64,000 nucleotides of DNA from Sphaerosporella brunnea (GCA_008704415.1 VXIS01000019.1:62001-126000); one strand, 5' to 3'; shown: positions 45,825 through 58,669, counted from the stretch's first letter. Numbers and translations: made by a program. Notes: generated by a model not told the origin, from the sequence alone.

Positions 45825-47129
45825 TCGGCACTCTTATTTTTGGATCCTCATTGTATAGTTGTCGTCTCGTCGGCGATATACTACCGATCGGTTGTTTCCT
45901 TTGTTGTGCTTGCTTGGGGTATTCTGTTTTTTTATCATAGGGTCTTTGGTGTTTGCTTTTGCTTTTTCTTGGCTTTATATTTTGGCTTGAATTTGCTTGC
46001 TGTCCTTGGAGCGGTTATGATACCTATCCGTTTGGATTCCTTCCCAGGTTTTGTTATTTTGAACCTCGATGGGTTCTTTTCCACCATCTTGGTCTGCCCC
46101 TCTTTTCTGATTTTCTTTCATATTGGGGACAGAAGTGGAAGACGGAGTCCTTCGGGGCAAAGAAAAAGGTGATTGGATGTTCATTACACTGATTATATTT
46201 GGATCGTTGGGCCGGCAGGTGCGGATGGACCATCAGCCTGTGCGCCTTTATGGGCAAGCAGCAGCATACCACACTGGCCAAAAAAAAGATCTGGATGTTC
46301 TCGGGAGCTGGTAATCAACGATACCAGGAGAACGAGGCGTTTTCTGTGGGTCTTTGTTGTCTTCTTTTTTTGCGATTACTTTTGCCTTTCTTTTTTTTTT
46401 TTGGCTATGGCTTTTTTGGAAGGGGTTTTTTTTCTACTTCCCGGCTAATGGCCCGCTTTCTCAATTTTTATCTCATGAACCTTTCCTATTTTGTTTGTGT
46501 AGAAGGCATGCAAGTTCCCTTTTCCCTTTTCCTTTATAATGACGGGATGACTGGTATATGCATAAATGATTAACTGAACTTACTATCACCGAGAATAAGA
46601 TGGTGCTACTTTTATGATGGTTTTCATGAAGGTGATCATAGCAAAGTACTCGATACTGCCCCGTTCAGTACTCGGAAACACTAATTTCGTAAACCGAAAT
46701 CGGAACCCAATGATGCACGGGGCAACGGACACCAAAATCCCCGGGGCTTCTTGCACCGACATGCTGAGTGATACCTCGTGAAGGAGGTCATTTTTTCACT
46801 GGTCAATCCCTCGAGACTTCTAAAAAGACTCAGCCAACTAGCACCGGAGACGGAGGCCGAACAGCAACGTTAACCACAGTGGTTGTCGATAGAATTAACG
46901 GAGTTCAGAATGCTAGCCCTAAACCCGCACGCCCACCGCCACCGTTCTTTGTTGCAACCGCAACGCGTGTGGTAGTTCAACGCTAACCGTTTTTTTTTTC
47001 TCGCCTCTCAAACCTACAACATCGAGAGCCACATCATTCCGCTGGGTCCGAGGCGAAAAAGAAGCACAATATATAATCCTCTACCGACCGCCGTACTGTT
47101 GTCAATTATTGGAGGCTGGTGGCTGTTGG
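45825..47129. other. Intergenic between cyclin 3' side and PIF1 promoter
   Basis: T-rich DNA after the cyclin stop (3' UTR likely), with T runs near 46390 and 46427. No gene recognised. Confidence 0.5.
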
Positions 47130-49893
47130 ATGTGTAGCCGTCAGATAGCCACACAAGCATCTGCGTCGTCCGCGCGAACGTTGACCTTGTTGCGGCTGCG
47201 ATACCAACAACAGCCGACGCTCAGACTGCATCACTCGCATACGTGCAACACGCGCTTCTTCTCCCCCTCCTCCTCCTCCTCTTACTCTGCACTACTATCA
47301 CGATTCTCCGCCCCTTCCACATTCACTTGTTTACAAAAATCTCCACTCTTGACTACGTCCAGGAACATGTTCCACCGCGCCGTTCAGGAACATGCCCAAT
47401 CACGACCTCCCTCAATACCACAACGAGATAAAAACAGGCTATCCATAAACGGCTTCTTACGCGGTAGCGGTCGAGCTTCAACGACAGCGGCAACAGCTCT
47501 CCAGGCTTCTGCCCAGACCACACTCAACACGAATCGGCCAACAAAGCCAAGCTCCGCCGCGACGCCGTCTTCGGTCCCAAAACGCCCATTGAGCTCCGGC
47601 CTGGCCTCCCTTTATAACGCCACTACCGCGTTCGAAGAGAATGTACCACGGCCCATAGATATTATGCCGCCGACCAGCATGCAGGCCCTGCATGATGCCG
47701 TGTACTTTGTCGACTCGGACTTCGACAATGACAGCGATCTAGACTTTGACATCTCTGAGCCCATCATCAATCCTTCATTGGCCGCAGCTGCGCGGATGCT
47801 ACCTTCCCCACCAGACTCGTTGAAGTCGCAATCACCGCAGCCGACAATGCAGCAACCATCGACGCATCGTCCCAAAGATACCTTTGATGACCTGGAGTTC
47901 GAACCTAGACTACCGAATCCCGCTCCCAATCCCACGGTACAGAATGTTATAGACAGCAGTCAGCCATTTCAATGGTCTTCGTCGCCGGCTGAGCACTTTG
48001 AACCACCCAAACGGCGATCAGACCCCGTAGAGGAGGAGGCGCCACCCCCGAAGCGCAAGAAGGCGCGTGCCATCCCCTGGGCCAAAAAACCAGAGGCTGT
48101 CCAGGAAGTAAAGAAAGCTGCTAGCAAGGTTGGACCGGCGCGTCGCACCCCCAGCGACTCAATGCCTTGGAACGAATCGTTTTCAAACGTTGAGGCTGGG
48201 AAGAAGGAAACGCGGAAACGAAATGCCGCCAAACGGTCCCTTACTACCCTAGCGACTGACTCCGAATTGAGCCGGAAGGTAACGAAGGGGAGGGAGCCGA
48301 TTGCTCCGATATTCTTGACTGAGGAGCAACAACGAGTCGCTGATCTCGTGGCGAATCATGGCCAGAGCGTATTCTTCACCGGATCTGCTGGTAGGTTTTG
48401 TTGGGATAGTGCGTTGCAAGCGTTACTGACTTGGATTGACAGGAACTGGAAAGTCGGTCTTGCTCAGGCAACTTATTACGGAGCTCAAGAAAAGGCACCG
48501 AAAGGACCCAGATGCTGTTGCGGTCACTGCGTCAACAGGTCTTGCCGCATGCAACATAGGCGGTGTAACACTGCACAGCTTCGCCGGTATCGGTCTAGGA
48601 AAAGAAAGCGTTCAAGACCTGGCCCGCAAGATAAAGAGAAACCAGAAGGCAAAGAACCGTTGGATTCGCACCAAAATCCTGATCATGGACGAAATCTCGA
48701 TGGTCGACGGTGACCTCTTTGATAAGCTCGAGGCGATTGCACGACAAATCCGCAACAACGGTAAAGTGTTCGGCGGCATTCAATTGGTGATCACCGGTGA
48801 CTTCTTCCAGCTGCCTCCTGTGCCCGAAGGTGGCAAGGTTGCAAAGTTCGCGTTCGATGCAAACTCCTGGAACACTTCCATCAAGCACACAATTGGGTTG
48901 ACCCAAGTGTTCCGACAACGCGATCCAGAGTTTGCAGAAATGCTTAACGAGATGCGAATCGGCAAGCTCACCTCAAGGACGATAGAGATTTTCAAAGGGC
49001 TGAACCGAGATATTAAATACAATGATGGTATCTCGGCCACAGAACTCTTCTCCACCCGCAAAGAAGTCGACTCTGCCAACAACCAGAAGATGCGCGCTCT
49101 CCCTGGGGAGGCAAAACGATTTACCGCGGTGGACTCGGGCACCATCCAGGATCCGCAGGTGCGCGCAAAATTGCTATCATCGTGCATGGCGCCCGCCGTT
49201 ATCGATCTCAAGATCAACAGCCAGGTCATGCTGATCAAAAACGTGGACGACAGTCTCGTCAACGGATCGCTTGGGCGAGTAGTTGGGTTCATGAGCGAGA
49301 AGTCCTTCGACATGTGGTCGGAAGAGGGCAATACCGTACTCGAAGGATTAGAAGAAGATGAAACAATGAAACCCGGTTCCAAGGGGGCGATAGACACCGG
49401 ACATCGCTGGCCACTCGTCCAATTCGCGCTGATGGACGGCACCTCCCGGCAACTACTCTGCCAGCCAGAGCAGTGGAAAGTGGAATTACCCAACGGCGAG
49501 GTGCAAGCGGCGCGCAGCCAGATCCCGCTGATACTCGCGTGGGCTCTGAGCATCCACAAAGCGCAGGGCCAGACGCTGGAACGCGTCAAAGTCGATCTCG
49601 GCCGCGTATTCGAGAAGGGGCAGGCGTACGTCGCGCTTTCTAGAGCCACTTGCAAAGAGGGCTTGCAGGTCATGCGCTTCGACGAGAAAAAGGTCATGGC
49701 CCATGAGAAAGTCATGAAGTTCTATGCCAGTCTTTATAGCGCTGCTGAGGCGGCTGCGGCGGCCGGGAGGTCAAGTTCGCTCAAGTCTTTGGCGCCTATG
49801 AAGCGGCAGCAGCTGCCGCAGCCCTCGAAGGAGTCGGATTGGGGGGATCAGGATTATGACGATCAGCGTGCGGCCGAGGCCGGAGTGTGGTAG
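47130..49893 (+). CDS. PIF1: PIF1 5'-3' DNA helicase
   Basis: SF1B helicase acting in mitochondrial DNA upkeep, telomere control and G-quadruplex unwinding. Exons 47130-48390 and 48443-49893 give 903 aa. The 52-nt intron splits the Walker A motif GSAGTGKS. Further motifs: ASTGLAACNIGGVTLHSFAG (Ia), IMDEISMVD (II), ITGDFFQLPPV (III), GLTQVFRQ (IV), NGSLGRVVGF, LILAWALSIHKAQGQTL (V) and AYVALSRA (VI). The first 80 residues are rich in Arg/Ser/Leu without acids (MCSRQIATQASASSARTL), like a mitochondrial presequence. A second in-frame ATG at 47367 (MFHRAVQEHA) would give a form without it, echoing the two start codons of yeast PIF1. Residues about 170-400 are disordered. Confidence 0.94.
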
Positions 49894-49903
49894 CAAGCAA
49901 CGC

Positions 49904-49920
49904 GGGCGGGGGCGGGCGGG
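49904..49920 (+). other. Canonical G-quadruplex motif just after the PIF1 stop
   Basis: GGG-C-GGGGG-C-GGG-C-GGG: four G runs with single-nucleotide loops, starting 11 nt after the PIF1 stop codon, on the coding strand, so also in the 3' UTR of the mRNA. Single-base loops make very stable quadruplexes. Confidence 0.9.
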
Positions 49921-50533
49921 CGGAGTAACTGGGGTAAAACGGAGGGTGTTTTTCCTTGATGGTTATGCTTGATGTGTAGTTCTAGAGGATTGCAGCTCAG
50001 GGGAGCTGTAGATATAATATCATGTCATCTCGGGCATGGCGGTTGACTTGCACTGACCTCAAAGAGGTACCTATGTGAAAATTCGGACATTCATGTGATA
50101 TCACTCGGTATTGTTCAAGAATGACACGTGACTTGTAGTGTGTGTTCACTGGCAATCCTTTCAATTCACTCCGGCCGCCCAAACAGACCCAAATCCAGAG
50201 AAAAACGCAAGACAAGACCAAACCCATTCCTTCGCCCCTTCCCTGCCGCCGGCCGGACCCTGCACAAACACAAATCCTGGATACTCCGATAGATGATGAT
50301 GATGCCTAACTCACAGAAGACAACACAACAGCGCCGAATACAAGAACCCCCGGGAAAAAAAAAAGAAGAAAAACAAGAAAAAAGTGAAATGGAAAAATTG
50401 AAAGGAATACCCCTACACACTCTAGTTCCTCATACAGAATGAAAAGAAAAGCAAAGCAAAGTGTCATGTAGAAAAACAAATGGGTGAAGTAAGCAGAAAG
50501 GGAAATGCAAGAGCCAAACAATTCAGGCACTAT
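49921..50533. other. Convergent 3' intergenic region of PIF1 and DCP2
   Basis: About 600 bp separating two convergent genes. Contains A-rich stretches (50356-50390) and short GAAA-like tracts; no gene seen. It presumably holds both polyadenylation regions. Confidence 0.5.
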
Positions 50534-53169
50534 TCATGTCAAAGACACTCCACCTCCACTGCCGTTCTCGCTCGCCACACCCTCCAGGTAAGCCAAAAGA
50601 TTGGCCTTGGCCTGGCCAACCGGCCTCTTCGCCTTTGCAACTTCCCGTTGCGTCCCGATCGGCGTCGCGAGCCTTCGCGGAGTTCGTACTGCAGTCTTGA
50701 CCTTCTCCGTCTCGGGGCTCGACAAAACCGCTTCTTCAGCGGGCGACGCTGCACTAGGTTGCTTGAACATGGCTAGCAACGTTTGCGCTCGCGTTCCGCT
50801 GATTGACTCACGCCTGTCAAAGTTCGTGGTAGGCATTGTGGGCGGCTTCTGAGCACCGTAATGGTCAATGACAACAGGCGTTCCCCTGCGAAGGGGGGGC
50901 GGCGGGGTGACATATTGCGGTCCGGCAGTGCCGGGCCGCGGAGGCGGTGCGTATGCCTGTGCAGGCACAGTGGTGGAAGGACGCCCAGATGTAGCCATTC
51001 TATGCCTCTGGGAAGTGTGGCGCTGGGGGGAATTGCGCTGCGGAGTTTGGGACCTGGGGCCGCGCGGAGGAGACGACCGGAGTGGGATGGATCTCGTATC
51101 CATTCTGTGGGTCGAAACAGGTGGGATGACTGGCTTCTGAGGGGCCACTGGCACTTGTTGCGGTGGCTGCGGCTTTGGTTGTTGCGGAATCGACGGTGGT
51201 TGCTGCGGCGCTGGCGGCGAAGGTTGGGCTCCCTGCAATTCAGGCTGCTGCCCTGGTGTCGGCAGTATTGCAGCTGGAACGTTCGTGCCCTTGAGAATCG
51301 AAAGGAGAGCACCAGCCTGTCCAGGGTCCCGAGGCTTTGCCGGAACGATAGGCTGCGGGATCTGCGGGTAGAAAGAATCTACTGGCGTGGGAGGGGCATT
51401 ATGCAGTTGCGGCCCAAATTGGTGTGCAACATTTTCGGGCTGCGTCGGCGGCTGATTAGGATAAAACTGGTTCACTGACTCTTGTTGATGCTGTTGGAAG
51501 TGCTGCAGCATTTGCGGCGGCGGACCGAACCGGGACGTCGGCGGTGGCGAAGGCAAGTAGTAGTTGTTTGTCCTCTGCTGCCATGCCCCAGGTGAAGGCA
51601 TCGACACGGGCGAGTCCTGGAAGACTGGTCCGAGGGATTGGCGGGTTTTCAACGGCGTGAGAACTTGATGCTGAGGAGGAACAGGCATTTTGGGTGGCTG
51701 ATTTTGGTTGCTAACCATGGGGAAGGACATGAAACCAGGACGTGCAGAGGAATGAGTTGGAGGCAACTGCGGAGGTGGAGCTGGTTGCGAAGGGGTGCTG
51801 CCTTGTAGGATCGAAAGCAGAGCTTGCGCGTTGGTATTTTCGGAAGCAACGGGAGGAGGTCCATATGTGGAGGGACCATTAGTCGCATGCGTAGGGGTTT
51901 GAGATTTACCTCCAAGCTGGTCCTTCAAGCGTCTAGAAGCATTCACCTGCTCCGCAGCACTCAGGTAACCTGACTTCGAAGTCGGTGACGGTCTAGATAT
52001 TCCCAGCAGGTTCTTCAATCCTGCCGCCGAGTCATCTTCAGGAGCCATTGGCGGGGGCGGCGGGGATGGGTCTTCATCTTCGGCCTGGGCAATGTTTTCA
52101 GCGGCTGAAGCCAGCTGCTCTTGTTTTGACGCTGCAGCTTGTTCTTGTCGCTCAAGCCACTGTTTTCCGGTGGTAGAGATCCACTTGCGCAAATCTCGCA
52201 TAAAGGGCGCCACTAAAAAGAACCTTCCCTGGCGACCGTTGACATTGCCATTTGGTTCCCGCTGGCCCTTCTTTGACGAGTACCCTGGGAGGTCGGACAG
52301 CTTGTGCCAAGAAATTTTCTACAAAAGACTGTCAGTACCGCATTCCCGGTATAGGGACTCGCCCAGTCTTACGCTAATCTCTTTCCTTGTTCTCGGAGCA
52401 AACTCGAAATCTTCGGGTACCCCAGGCGCGATGTACAGTTTCATATCCTGTTCACGGATATTGACGTCAATCTTGTCGTCCACGCCGACCATCCCAGTAA
52501 GATCGAAACCGGTCTCTTCGAGTGTCTCTCTAATCGCACAATCTCTGTCGTCCTCGTTTTGATCGATCTTGCCTCTAGGGAAGCTCCAGCTAGCTCCGCT
52601 CTTCCATCCTTTGACAAGTATGCATTTATCCATATTAACGTTAAGCATGATGCAGCCGCGGACTGGGACACGCGTTTTATAAGACATGAATTCGGTGAAG
52701 GCGGTCTCGGTCTTCCATAGCGGGATATGAGCTATCAACGACCGTGGGACGCGGTTTAGAAGCTGGTGGATGAACTGTCGTAGGTGCAAATTCGGAACGC
52801 TTGGATTAATCTCGCGAACGAAATCCTCGTAAAACCAATGAGCTTCCTCTATCTGGAAACATATCCGCTGGAACGCACGTGCTATGTCAGCATTGATGTT
52901 GCGGGGGTGTGGAACGCTGAAGGTCGCACCTCAATTGAGCTCAACTCTTCCTCCGGTAGGAATAATAAAAACCTAGAGAACAACGCAGTCAGAGATTGCT
53001 ATGCCCATAAGCTCGCCCCAAGGATTACAATACCTGATGCAGAGGTCATCGAGGATGTCGGAGAGTGTTGAATTGCTGAGTACCTGCACCTAAAGACCCG
53101 GCGCATCAGCTCTGTGCAGCTAGTAGCATCAACGGGCCAGCTCACATGAGTAGCAACTGAGGACTCCAT
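50534..53169 (-). CDS. DCP2: mRNA-decapping enzyme subunit Dcp2
   Basis: Nudix hydrolase that removes the m7G cap. Five minus-strand exons: 53169-53146 (24 nt), 53083-53034, 52972-52930, 52867-52373 and 52318-50534; phases close to 798 aa. N-terminal helical domain: ILDDLCIRF...PEEELSSIERICFQIEEAHW and FYEDFVREINP. Nudix domain: VPVRGCIMLN, WSFPRGKIDQNE and the box with RETLEETGF. Box B follows, ending KISWHKLSDLPGY. The 500-residue tail is Pro/Gln-rich and disordered, with at least five leucine-rich short helices (LKNLLGI, ALLSILQG, ALLSILKG, TLLAMFKQ, NLLAYLEG) like the HLM motifs that bind Edc3 in other fungi. Exon 4 uses the acceptor ttccag at 52868, needed to give SIERICF. Confidence 0.93.
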
Positions 53170-53857
53170 CGAGCCATTCACGGCGCTGAGCGCGTCTAGA
53201 TTCGTTGAAGATGGTGTGTATGAAGAAAAAAAACGCAAGCGGCTCTCAATCCAGTAAACGTGGTGAGGTGAAGTTCAGATCGTATGTTGAACTGCGATGG
53301 GATGCGGACGTTGGTGGTGTGTGCGCGCAAGGGTTTAGAGAGCGTGAGAACAATAGGTAGGGAGGGCCACTGTTGAATGGTATGTGGAATGTGGATGAAA
53401 CAGCGGACAGGGTATTTGGTGATGATGGTTGACAGTAATTGTCGAATCGGCCGTGGAGAACAAAGAGCCTGGTATGTAACAGATTCGATTGTGGCGCTGG
53501 CTGAGGTCTGAGGGGGTTAGGGTTGGTAATAGCACAGCCACCGATTACGTGGCTCCTCAGAGTCCTCTCAAACGTCCGCAACTTTGACAACGGCACAAGG
53601 ACTTGGCGAACAAGCGCGCTGAGAGGCAAGAAAACCTGGATGGTCCACGTTCAGAGCGATCAGCCCCAACAAGCTTCAAGCAGGTTTTTCGTTCTATGTG
53701 GCAAAGAGAGATAAATCACCACCCCATCTCGCTTCTTCTGTGTCGATCTCAACGGCGTTTGTTATCGATAGTGACGCCATCCAGCAGGAGTCAGGGTTGC
53801 CCACATTCAATTCCCCCCAAACCCGCAGAATTTGAAACCGTCAACTCCATCGCAAAC
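53170..53857. other. Divergent promoter region between DCP2 and the DUF4112 gene
   Basis: 688 bp between divergent start codons. No gene seen; frames on both strands are short and overlap. Confidence 0.5.
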
Positions 53858-54829
53858 ATGTCGAAGTATATGGCGAAACTCGTCTTCGATCGCATACTCA
53901 AAGAGACGCCTTTGAACAATCAGGGCCGCGAGGATCCCTACTTTGAGACCGTCCCGACCAAGAAGCTGGGCATCTTCTCTGGAAAGCTCAAGACAAAAAA
54001 GCGCAAGAAGGCGCTGCCCCCTGGATTATCTGAGGAAGACCAACAAACGCTTGTAAAGGTGAAGCGGAGAGCCTACAGACTGGACATGGCTCTCGGTACT
54101 TTCTGCGGAATAAAAATTGGTATTTCATCCTCTTTCTGCGTTGTTGCGGTAAACGGGCGCTGATTGTTTCACAGGATGGGGAAGTGTGATTGGCCTCGTT
54201 CCTGCAATAGGCGATGTGGTTGACAGTGAGATTCCCTGCCAAAAGTAGAATGCACAGTTCTAATTTGTACAACAGCTCTTCTTGCTTTGATGGTTATCCG
54301 CACTGCCGCTCAAGCGAAACTTCCTGCTTATGTCCTTCTGCACATGCTATTGAACGTTGCGTTCGATTTCGTGATAGGTCTTGTCCCATTTCTGGGAGAT
54401 CTTGCGGACATGGCGTACAAAGCCAATACCCGCAACGCTATCATCCTTGAAGACTACCTGCGCAAGCGCGGTCGTGAGAACATCCATCGGTCGGGCTTGC
54501 CACAGCAGGTGGATCCTTCACTCGGCGAGGTTGAAGAGGACGATGAGATTGGCGTTATTTCAACTCAGCCGATCACGCAACCGCAGCCGACGCACAGCAG
54601 CGCCCCGAAAGGCTCTACAGGCCGACAGCGAGAGTACGATCCCGAGTCGCACAGGGGCGTTCGGAGCGGTGAATCTTCAAAACACGGCGGCTCTTCGAAG
54701 CATGGATTCAGTGGGGGTGATGGCAGCTCAAGGAGCAAGAACTCCAGGGACAAGCCGTCAAGAAAGGAGTCTTCACGTGGGCATCAGAGGTTGTTTAGCC
54801 AGGAAACCGGTGTCACGGACGGCCGCTGA
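53858..54829 (+). CDS. DUF4112 membrane-associated protein
   Basis: 288-aa protein of the fungal DUF4112 family (function unknown). Exons 53858-54119, 54175-54225 and 54276-54829; the 51-nt middle exon carries WGSVIGLVPAIGDVVD. The family hallmark is two similar hydrophobic segments each ending in GD: GLVPAIGDVVD and, after ALMVIRTA and LLHMLLNVAFDFVI, GLVPFLGDLADMAYKAN. They probably insert into or lie on a membrane. The N-terminus is charged (KTKKRKKALPPG); the last 90 residues are Ser/His/Gly-rich and disordered (SSKHGGSSKHGFSGGDGSS). The ATG at 53858 follows a typical promoter-like region; an earlier in-frame alternative at 53603 is in unlikely low-complexity sequence. Confidence 0.85.
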
Positions 54830-56970
54830 GCACCGTTATTGCCATTGTTTTGTTTTTGCTCACGTAACTTTCTCGCATTTACCATCAAGACGTCCAAGGT
54901 TTGACAAGTCTGCTTATTGCTAGTCATATTTGCACCTACGTTCTGTTTTTTTTCTGGGCTGGAAGCGGGCGTTCTGATTTTTTTTTAAAGAATGATGCTT
55001 AGCTACAGGGACTCTTTGGTTTTATTTGTTAAAGATTGGGTGGCCCTTATGTTTGAATACCTTTCATATACTGACTACTTCACAAATAAGATGCAAGTGA
55101 AGGGATATTAGCCGGTTTCTTGTAGAACTCAGTAGCCTCGAATGAGAATCCATGATCGGTAGGAATGAAGTCGTCGGTCCCGAGGCTCCGGGCCGTCCTA
55201 CGGGTGTCAAGATAGAGTACGTTGTCGTTGTAGCGGCTTTGGGTTCCGACGCATAAGGAGTGCCAGGCTCTCATGACCAAACGTTGCGCAAATTTATTGG
55301 AGTTCAAATCTTAAGCGTACAAGGGCCCGGCACATTGCAGGAAAAGGTAACATTGGACCGATCTAAGTTCTCAGTAGGACCGGTCCCTTACAGCTCAAGA
55401 GCTCGGTTCGATGAAGCCGTTGCTCGGTTAATCAAGCTTATTCATGCTCGCCCTGAAGTATCACCTACCAAGTAGGTTGACGGCACAAGAGTCAGGTTGG
55501 TCAAGTCGTAAAATTTCTTCTCATTTCCTCAGCCCTATAAACCACCACCGCCAGAAAGTTCCGAAACTACGTACATGTAAACGCAAGATATTCCATTAAT
55601 ATTGCATCCTGTTGTCCCATGAGATGTATCGGCTAGGTGGGTGAGCTCGCTTTCCCCGAGGTTTGAACGGCACAAAATCTGGGGATTCGACATTCTGCAA
55701 GCGCTTGCCTTTCAACAAGCCATTGTTGAGATCAAACGCGGGGAACGGGCCGATTGCCGTTTCCAGAGAATGCCATCTTGAAGTTGTTATTCCTATACCT
55801 AATCGATATCCCTCATTGGCTCGACACAATGTTGACAACTTGCCGTCCACATGCTTCATCAGAAGCAAAGCGTGCATGACCACCGTTTCCTTTTCTTTTT
55901 TTTTTTTTTTTTCTTCTTTGGCGGGATACCCAGTTAGGAAGCGAGTGGCCATAATGACGCTTTGAAGGAAGGCTTTGGAGCTGATTCTGTATTGTGGATA
56001 CCTCCTGGCCTTCTCTTCAGATATCAAACGGCGCTTTCAAAGGAGACTTCTTTTTCTCTTTCGTCCTGCACACATCCTCCCCGCCACCACCACCCCAAAC
56101 AAGACCCCCCTCCCTTAGCTGCTTGATCGATCGATCCCTGTACTCTCACAGCCTATCGCGGAACGGTACTTTACATACTTTACAGCGCTAAACCACGCAG
56201 CAAGGACACTTTCGCTTCCCCTCCCGCACGACAAACCCACCATACCAATCCCGTAACGTTACCTCCCACCATCCCACACCGCAACCACAACCACCCCCCC
56301 CCCCCAAATCCTGAAATTCCCCCTCCTCCACTTTCCTCCCTCCCTCCCACTCCACAACCCACACGCTCGCACTCTAAGCTCACTCTGTGCTTGTTTTGTT
56401 CTCTTTTCCCCGTCCCTTTCCTCTCTCCTGTTCTATTTCTTCAACCTCGTCTACCCTCGCAGCAATCTACCCCCCGTTTCTCACTGGATAGCTGCTGAGA
56501 GTGAGGAGTTGTGCGGTTGGAGAGCAGTTTTTCTTTCCTCGTCTCCTCGTCGGTCTCCTTTTTGCATCTCATCGGTTGCTCTATTCCGTCGCATCCTTCA
56601 TTCCCAATCTTTTTACGGTTGCTACTCGGAGGATTTTGCGCTCGGGTCGGTGGTCTATTGGTTGGAGTTTTTCTCAATCTTCCACAAAACAACACATTTC
56701 TCTGCCGACGTTTCCGCATCTCTCTCCTACTTTGGGTTTCGCCAGTTTCCGGTCGGCTCTTGTGTTTGCTTGATCCTCTCAATTGGCTAGCGAGGAAATT
56801 TACGGTTATTTCGTCGTCATCTCCAGTTGTCAGTTTCCTTCCTACTTGGCAAAGATAGTCCACAGCTGCTTCCACTGGATAAAAAAGACCAGACAAGTCA
56901 ACAATTTTCAATATCTTTTCGATCGCATCAATAATTCTTCGGTCTCAGACATAATTGTGCTTCATTCAAA
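54830..56970. other. 2.1-kb intergenic with weak unassigned frames and a pyrimidine-rich PUB1 leader
   Basis: Frames at 55080-55307 (minus), 55260-55475 (plus) and 55596-56027 (minus) look somewhat protein-like but match nothing I know and contradict one another; they might be relics. From about 56030 to 56970 the plus strand is C/T-rich (C run 56295-56305), typical of the 5' leader of a highly expressed fungal gene such as PUB1. A T run at 55895-55910 is also present. Confidence 0.45.
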
Positions 56971-58669
56971 ATGTCTGCTGATGCTCAAAATTCGGCGCCT
57001 GCGGGTCAAGCAGTGGCTGCGCCCGGACAGAACGGTTCTGGAACCAGCAGCCATATGCCTCCTCCGCCCCTCCCTCCGGTGATCATCCCCCAGAACACCA
57101 ACCCGATCCCTACCGCGATCACGTCGCCTATGTCGGTTTCGGGTGTCACCTCTCCCACGTCTGGTGGTGGCTTTGTTCGTCGCGCAGCGCCCGAGCCTAA
57201 CAAGCGAGCTCTATACGTTGGCGGCTTGGATCCTAGAGTCACTGAGGATATCCTCAAGCAAATCTTTGAGACTACCGGTCATGTCCAGAGTGTTAAGATC
57301 ATTCCAGACAAGAATGTATGTATCTCCTGCGTGATTACTATGCTTCTACATCTTGTAGCGGTATACTCAATCTACATGTCTAATAGGCCAAGGGTTACAA
57401 CTACGGATTTGTGGAGTACGATGACCCCGGTGCAGCTGATCGTGCCATGCAAACCTTGAATGGGCGACGGGTCCATCAATCGGTATGTGTCCATGTAGTC
57501 CCCAAGACCTCAAGAACGGGCATCCTGACCATCATGGGGCTTTGCACAGGAAATCCGCGTGAATTGGGCGTACCAGTCTAATCAAGCAAACAAGGAAGAC
57601 ACAAGCAACCACTTTCACATCTTCGTTGGTGACCTCTCCAACGAGGTCAACGATGAAGTCCTTCAGCAGGCGTTTTCCGCGTTTGGTTCAGTATCGGAGG
57701 CTCGTGTCATGTGGGACATGAAGACCGGCCGCTCCCGAGGATACGGATTTGTTGCATTCCGTGAGCGCGCAGATGCTGAGAAAGCTCTGAGCACCATGGA
57801 TGGGGAATGGCTGGGCTCTCGTGCTATCCGCTGCAACTGGGCGAATCAAAAGGGCCAGCCTTCCATTTCCCAGCAGGCTGCCATGGCTGCTATGGGAATG
57901 ACGCCCACCACCCCCTATGGGCACCACCACTTTCCTACCCACGGCGTTCAGAGCTACGATATGATCGTTACTCAAACTCCCCAGTGGCAGACCACGGTGT
58001 ACGTAGGCAACTTGACTCCATACACTACTCAGAATGACCTCGTGCCGTTGTTCCAGAACTTCGGTTACGTTGTTGAGACTAGGTTCCAGGCCGATCGCGG
58101 ATTCGCTTTTGTCAAGATGGACAGCCATGAAAATGCTGCTATGGCCATTTGTCAATTGTCTGGGTACAACGTCAACGGCCGACCGTTGAAGTGCAGCGTA
58201 AGTTCTCGAGCCCCCTCAATCAAGTTACCACATTTTAACTTCTTTTCAGTGGGGCAAAGATCGTCCCCCAACTGGTCAGTTCGATGGTTATTCCCCCCAA
58301 CAACCCCAGACCCCGCAATACCCTGCTCCTAACACCCCCTCCGCCTACTATCCTCAGTATGGAGGTGGGCCGATTACCCCCCAGGGATCTTCTGGAACTA
58401 CCGGTAGACCTAACACTATTCCAGGTCACGGACCCCAATCCCCCGCAGGACCATCCCCGGGTGGTAGATGGCAAGACGGCAGCGGTGGCTTCTCCCCTCA
58501 AGCACAGGCCGCGTACGGCCAGATGCCCCAGGGTAGTATGCCCCCTGGAGGAATGCCACAGAATGCTGGCGGTTACGGCCGTGGCAATGGCCCTACGACT
58601 CCTGGCGGCTGGGGCGGTGCCTCGGCCGGCGGGTTCGGCGGAAACGGATTCGGTGGCTACCAGCAGTAG
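56971..58669 (+). CDS. PUB1: Poly(A)/U-rich RNA-binding protein Pub1 (TIA-1 type), three RRMs
   Basis: Nuclear-cytoplasmic mRNA-binding protein linked to mRNA stability and stress granules. Exons 56971-57315, 57387-57482, 57550-58197 and 58250-58669 give 502 aa. RRM1: ALYVGGLDPRVTEDILKQIF (RNP2) and YNYGFVEYDD (RNP1, made by joining exons 2 and 3 regions). RRM2: HIFVGDLSNEV and RGYGFVAFRE. RRM3: TVYVGNLTPYTTQNDL and RGFAFVKMDS. The N-terminus is Pro/Ser/Gly-rich; the C-terminus is Gln/Pro/Gly-rich and prion-like, ending GFGGNGFGGYQQ. Introns are 52-71 nt and GT-AG. Confidence 0.94.

Noticed and set aside
48780..49715. 311-codon minus-strand frame
   Set aside because: Antisense of the PIF1 helicase domain; shadow of GC-rich coding sequence.
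55080..56027. Three protein-like frames (two minus, one plus)
   Set aside because: They overlap or conflict, lack splice links and match no known family; kept only as a remark in the intergenic entry.
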